Source: Variovorax sp. DXTD-1 (lineage in GTDB: Bacteria; Pseudomonadota; Gammaproteobacteria; Burkholderiales; Burkholderiaceae_C). From it: DNA of 56,290 nucleotides. Made by a program: the position numbers and the translations under genes. This document shows positions 53,422 through 56,290 of this stretch, piece by piece. The first letter of the stretch is position 1, and the number at the start of each line of letters is the position of its first letter. The stretch lies in the NCBI RefSeq assembly GCF_003984625.1, contig NZ_RWKH01000031.1:1-56290 (forward strand), given 5' to 3'. The notes under the pieces are model-generated. The model had not been told where the DNA came from. It searched no databases and saw only the letters and a list, made by a program, of their open reading frames with translations.

Positions 53422-53862
53422 TCAGCGTCCTGCTTGCGCCGTCGACTGGGCTGCGAAGGTGATCTGCACGAGGCCTGCGCGGCGCGCCGCTTCCATGACC
53501 GTGATCACGGACTGGTGCGGGCTGCTGGCATCGGCGCTGATGATGACCACGCTGTCCTTGCCGCCCGTGGCCGCCGCACCGAGGGCTGCGGCCACGGTTG
53601 CCACGTTGCGGTCGGCAACGGGCGTCTTGTTGATCGAGTAGCGGCCGTCGGCGGACACCGCCACGATCACTTCCTTGGGGTAGTCGCGCTGCGAATCGAC
53701 GTCCGCCGTCGGCAGGCGCAGTTGCATCTCCGTGAACTTGCTGTAGGTGGTCGACAGCATCAGAAAGATGAGCACGACCAGCAGCACGTCGATGAACGGG
53801 ATCAGGTTGATCTCGGGCTCGTCGCGCGCGCCGTGGCGGAAATGCATGCGGCCGCGGCTCAT
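53422..53862 (-). CDS. exbD: ExbD/TolR family biopolymer transporter
   Basis: 146 aa: one membrane helix (~21-40) containing the essential proton-path Asp in NLIPFIDVLLVVLIFLML, and a periplasmic domain. Works with the next upstream gene (ExbB) and TonB to energise outer-membrane receptors. Start ATG 53860-53862 with GGAGG. TolR is the alternative assignment; no tolA, tolB or pal is nearby, which leaves both open, and linkage to lpxK favours the usual betaproteobacterial ExbD. Confidence 0.9.
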   Translation of the reverse strand: MSRGRMHFRHGARDEPEINLIPFIDVLLVVLIFLMLSTTYSKFTEMQLRLPTADVDSQRDYPKEVIVAVSADGRYSINKTPVADRNVATVAAALGAAATGGKDSVVIISADASSPHQSVITVMEAARRAGLVQITFAAQSTAQAGR

Positions 53863-53908
53863 GCCAGGCCTCCGACGAACGATGCGGCAGTGACAGGCAT
53901 GCAGGCCA

Positions 53909-54541
53909 TCATTTCCGCAGCGCGTTCAGGTGGCGCGCAAAGCGCTCGCCAGAGAGTTCCAGGTTCAACAGGTATTCGTCGACCCGGCTGCGGAAATAGC
54001 GCCAGAAGATCAGCGTTGGAATAGCCACGATCAGGCCGAAGGCCGTGTTGTAGAGCGCAATCGAAATACCGTGCGCCAACTGCGCCGGGTTGCCGGAACC
54101 CACCGCGCCGCTTCCGGGCGACTGCGAGCCGAAAATCTCGATCATGCCGATCACCGTGCCCAGGAGCCCGAGCAGCGGCGCCGCCGACGCGATGGTCGCC
54201 AGGGCGGGCAGGTAGCGCTCCAGCTTGTGCGCCACGGTACGGCCGGAGGCTTCCATGGCCGCGCGCAGGTCGTCTTCGGTGCAGCGCGGGTTGGCGTTGA
54301 GCGCCCGCAGCCCGGCGGCCAGCACCTGGCCGAGCATCGAATTGCGTTCGAGCTTGGTCACCACGTCGGGGCCCGGAACCGCGCCGTGGGAGACGGTCAT
54401 GGCCTCGTCGAGCAGTTTGGGCGGAAGGACCTTCACGGTCTTCAGGCTTGTGAAACGTTCTATAACCAGCGCGAGCGCGATGACCGAACAAGCGAGCAAT
54501 GGCCAAATCGGCCAGCCCGCGGCAACTATGATGGAAAACAA
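53909..54541 (-). CDS. exbB: MotA/TolQ/ExbB proton channel family protein
   Basis: 210 aa with three membrane segments (~8-28, ~110-130, ~155-175). AAPLLGLLGTVIGMIEIF and GISIALYNTAFGLIVAIPTLIFW are the conserved channel regions. Start: TTG 54539-54541 (MFSIIVAAGWPIWPLL), six bases after a perfect GGAGG; the longer frame to 54568 lacks a supported start. Forms the proton channel with ExbD. DnaA-box-like sites lie just upstream. Confidence 0.92.
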   Translation of the reverse strand: MFSIIVAAGWPIWPLLACSVIALALVIERFTSLKTVKVLPPKLLDEAMTVSHGAVPGPDVVTKLERNSMLGQVLAAGLRALNANPRCTEDDLRAAMEASGRTVAHKLERYLPALATIASAAPLLGLLGTVIGMIEIFGSQSPGSGAVGSGNPAQLAHGISIALYNTAFGLIVAIPTLIFWRYFRSRVDEYLLNLELSGERFARHLNALRK

Positions 54542-54579
54542 GAAAATCCTCCGGCCCGTAGACTGCAAATGCGCGGCGA

Positions 54580-54588
54580 TTATCCACC
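54580..54588 (+). promoter_or_regulatory. near-consensus DnaA box
   Basis: TTATCCACC differs by one base from the DnaA consensus TTATCCACA. It lies 39 bases upstream of the exbB start, in opposite orientation to the site at 54643-54651. Confidence 0.5.
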
Positions 54589-54642
54589 GAGCCCACCATC
54601 GCCACGCGGCTTGTTTGCATGTAAGCGATGACGCACAGATTC

Positions 54643-54651
54643 TGTGGATAA
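54643..54651 (-). promoter_or_regulatory. consensus DnaA box
   Basis: TGTGGATAA, the reverse complement of TTATCCACA, a perfect DnaA box in the exbB-xseA spacer. Confidence 0.62.
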
Positions 54652-54854
54652 CTTTGTGACTAACCCGATGCGCAACAGCTCCGGACCCGCATGGGACGGG
54701 CCTCCCATTAGATCGATTGAATTTTGAGCAGCACTTTTTCCAATGAAATCAACAGCTTGCACGACAAACCGTGCGCCTGTTTCGTATCGAGGCCTCATGG
54801 CCCGGGGCTGGCCGCTCACTGTGGAAGAGTGGCTGCCGGCCACTTGTGCGATTT

Positions 54855-56165
54855 GTGAACTTGCGTGAACCGAACGCCACACCGGGTCCGCGGATCTGGG
54901 CTGTCGGCGCGTTGTGCCGCGCGGTTGCCGATGCGCTCGACGCGCGGTTCAACCCCGTCGCGGTGCGCGGCGAAATCTCGGGTTTTTCGCGCGCCTCAAG
55001 TGGACATTGTTACTTCGCGCTCAAGGACGTGTCCGGCCAGCTGCGCTGCGCGATGTTCCGGCGCGCGGCTGGCCTGCTCGATTTTTCGCCGCGCGACGGT
55101 GACCAGGTCGAGGTGCGTGGGCGCCTGGCGGTCTACGAGCCGCGCGGCGATCTGCAGCTGGTGGTCGAGAGCCTGCAGCGCGCAGGGCAAGGGGCACTGT
55201 TCGAGCAGTTCCTGCAGCGCAAGGCGCGGCTCGAAGCCGAAGGGCTTTTCGATGCCGCGCGCAAGCGGGCGCTGCCCACCATGCCGCGCTCGGTGGGCTT
55301 GGTCACCTCGCTCGGGGCGGCGGCCTTGCACGACGTTGTCACGGCGCTGCGGCGCCGCGTTCCGCATATTCCGGTGGTTCTGGCGCCGGCGGCGGTGCAG
55401 GGCGCCGGTGCGCCGGCCGAGCTCGTTCGTGCGCTGCAATCGTTGTATGCCTTGGAGCCAGCCGTCGACGTGATCCTGCTGGTGCGGGGCGGCGGTTCCA
55501 TCGAAGACCTCTGGGCTTTCAATGACGAAACCCTGGCCCGCACCATCGTCCAGAGCCCGGTGCCGCTGGTCTGCGGCGTGGGGCACGAAACCGACTTCAC
55601 CATCGCCGACTTTTGCGCCGATCTGCGCGCGCCCACACCCACGGCGGCGGCGGAACTCGTCAGCGCTCCGCAGACGATGTGGCTCGGTGCGCTCGACCTG
55701 CTGGAAGAGCGCCTCGGCGATGCGGTGGGTGCGCGTCTCGACGTGCTGGGCCAGCGGCTCGACCAGGCGGCGGCGCGGCTCGGCCGGCCCTCGTCACTCG
55801 TGGCCCGCCAGCAGCTTCGGTTGGCGCACCATTCCCAGCGGCTGCACTACGCATTGCGATCGAGAACGGAGCGGCTTGCCCATGTGCCACGCTCCATTTC
55901 GGCCGATTTCCCGCTGAAGCTCGAGCGCGCGCTGGCGCAGCGGCGCGAGCGCCTCGAGCGCGTGGCTTTGCGCCTTCGGCTGCTCGACCCGGCCCTGGTG
56001 CTGCAGCGCGGCTATGCCTGGCTCACCGGCCCCGACGGGCGCGCGATCGTCAGCGCGAAGAAACTGAAGGCGGGCGACGCCGTGGTTGCGCGGCTCGCCG
56101 ATGGCTCGGTCGACCTGACCGTCACGCCCGGCGAGACGGGACGACGTCCGACGCCGGGTGCGTAA
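54855..56165 (+). CDS. xseA: exodeoxyribonuclease VII large subunit
   Basis: Single-strand DNA exonuclease with XseB. 436 aa from GTG 54855. PRIWAVGALCRAVADALD then the OB domain (RGEISGFSRASSGHCYFALKD), and the catalytic domain with LVRGGGSIEDLWAFNDE, GVGHETDFTIADFCADLRAPTPTAAAE and a long coiled coil (~290-400). Starts at GTG 54771 (464 aa) or TTG 54861 are also open; none has a clear Shine-Dalgarno sequence. The conserved sequence begins after GPRIW, so the later starts suffice. Confidence 0.93.
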   Translation: MNLREPNATPGPRIWAVGALCRAVADALDARFNPVAVRGEISGFSRASSGHCYFALKDVSGQLRCAMFRRAAGLLDFSPRDGDQVEVRGRLAVYEPRGDLQLVVESLQRAGQGALFEQFLQRKARLEAEGLFDAARKRALPTMPRSVGLVTSLGAAALHDVVTALRRRVPHIPVVLAPAAVQGAGAPAELVRALQSLYALEPAVDVILLVRGGGSIEDLWAFNDETLARTIVQSPVPLVCGVGHETDFTIADFCADLRAPTPTAAAELVSAPQTMWLGALDLLEERLGDAVGARLDVLGQRLDQAAARLGRPSSLVARQQLRLAHHSQRLHYALRSRTERLAHVPRSISADFPLKLERALAQRRERLERVALRLRLLDPALVLQRGYAWLTGPDGRAIVSAKKLKAGDAVVARLADGSVDLTVTPGETGRRPTPGA

Positions 56166-56173
56166 TTCCTTTC

Positions 56174-56179
56174 TAGAAT
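56174..56179 (+). promoter_or_regulatory. possible -10 box for sodB
   Basis: TAGAAT, 36 bases before the ATG of the following superoxide dismutase gene and nine bases after the xseA stop. The -35 region is inside xseA and not consensus. Confidence 0.4.
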
Positions 56180-56215
56180 CCTTTATTCCCCGCAACCAAC
56201 CCACGAGAAAAAACC

Positions 56216-56290
56216 ATGGAACATGTGCTCCCACCCCTGCCATATGCGCTTGACGCGCTGGCGCCCGAGTACTCGAAGGAAACCCTCGAG
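56216..56290 (+). CDS. sodB: Fe superoxide dismutase, 5' part only
   Basis: The first 25 codons are present: MEHVLPPLPYALDALAPEYSK then ETLE, the N-terminus of Fe/Mn superoxide dismutases, in which the first metal His follows just beyond the window. An ACGAG/AAAAA leader precedes ATG 56216. It removes superoxide in the cytoplasm. The iron type is inferred from the N-terminal motif, and the metal cannot be confirmed here. The gene is cut by the window end. Confidence 0.88.
   Translation, partial: MEHVLPPLPYALDALAPEYSKETLE

Noticed and set aside
54580..54651. Chromosome replication origin
   Set aside because: Only two DnaA boxes, with no dnaA, dnaN, gidA or parAB nearby and no AT-rich unwinding element of the usual size.

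Overview
The window is a gene-dense, GC-rich stretch of about 56 kb from a betaproteobacterial chromosome, most likely family Comamonadaceae and Variovorax-like. The evidence is the gene order (rpsB-tsf-pyrH-frr-uppS-cdsA-dxr-rseP-bamA-skp-lpxD-fabZ-lpxA-lpxB-rnhB; exbB-exbD-lpxK-Trm112-kdsB-adk), a PHB repressor (phaR), the protein sequences themselves and strong GC3 coding bias. I see no rRNA, insertion sequence, integrase, prophage or CRISPR array. It is core chromosome with a few accessory or poorly described genes set inside conserved operons.

Layout: 1-2131 carries phaR and rimO, closed by a strong terminator. 2132-3300 is a sparse AT-richer region with a possible 28-aa membrane peptide gene, nested inverted repeats and a YkvA-like DUF1232 gene. 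Next come tRNA-Leu(CAG), divergent from rnr, and an SDR oxidoreductase. A reverse-strand trio (amidase, FAD D-amino-acid dehydrogenase, NAD(P)HX repair enzyme nnr) precedes the long forward housekeeping operon from rpsB to a TrmH-type rRNA methyltransferase (10990-26322), which couples translation, undecaprenyl and phospholipid synthesis, isoprenoids, outer-membrane assembly and lipid A. carA and carB follow, interrupted by a phage-type ORF6N gene that itself carries a 25-bp perfect palindrome. Then come a Kdo hydroxylase, greA and a DUF4149 membrane protein.

33398-40287 holds a glycosyltransferase-like gene, yhbY, rlmE, ftsH, folP, glmM and a GNAT acetyltransferase. From 40368 to 48266 a block of reverse-strand catabolic genes encodes an acyl-CoA dehydrogenase, an ACAD10/11- or LvaA-type phosphotransferase, a Crp/Fnr regulator, a crotonase, a 3-hydroxyacyl-CoA dehydrogenase, an MFS exporter and a D-2-hydroxyacid dehydrogenase. 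lexA, with tandem SOS-box-like operators, is followed by an unknown 124-aa gene and is divergent from an asparaginase. The last part is adk, kdsB, a Trm112-like gene, lpxK, exbD and exbB (all reverse), a DnaA-box-bearing intergenic region, xseA, and the first 25 codons of an Fe-superoxide dismutase.

The points most worth a second look are the ORF6N gene and its palindrome inside carAB, the split kinase/acyl-CoA-dehydrogenase pair that could process 4-hydroxyacyl-CoAs, the rnr frame with no canonical start codon, the lexA operators and linked unknown gene, and the DnaA boxes upstream of exbB/xseA.
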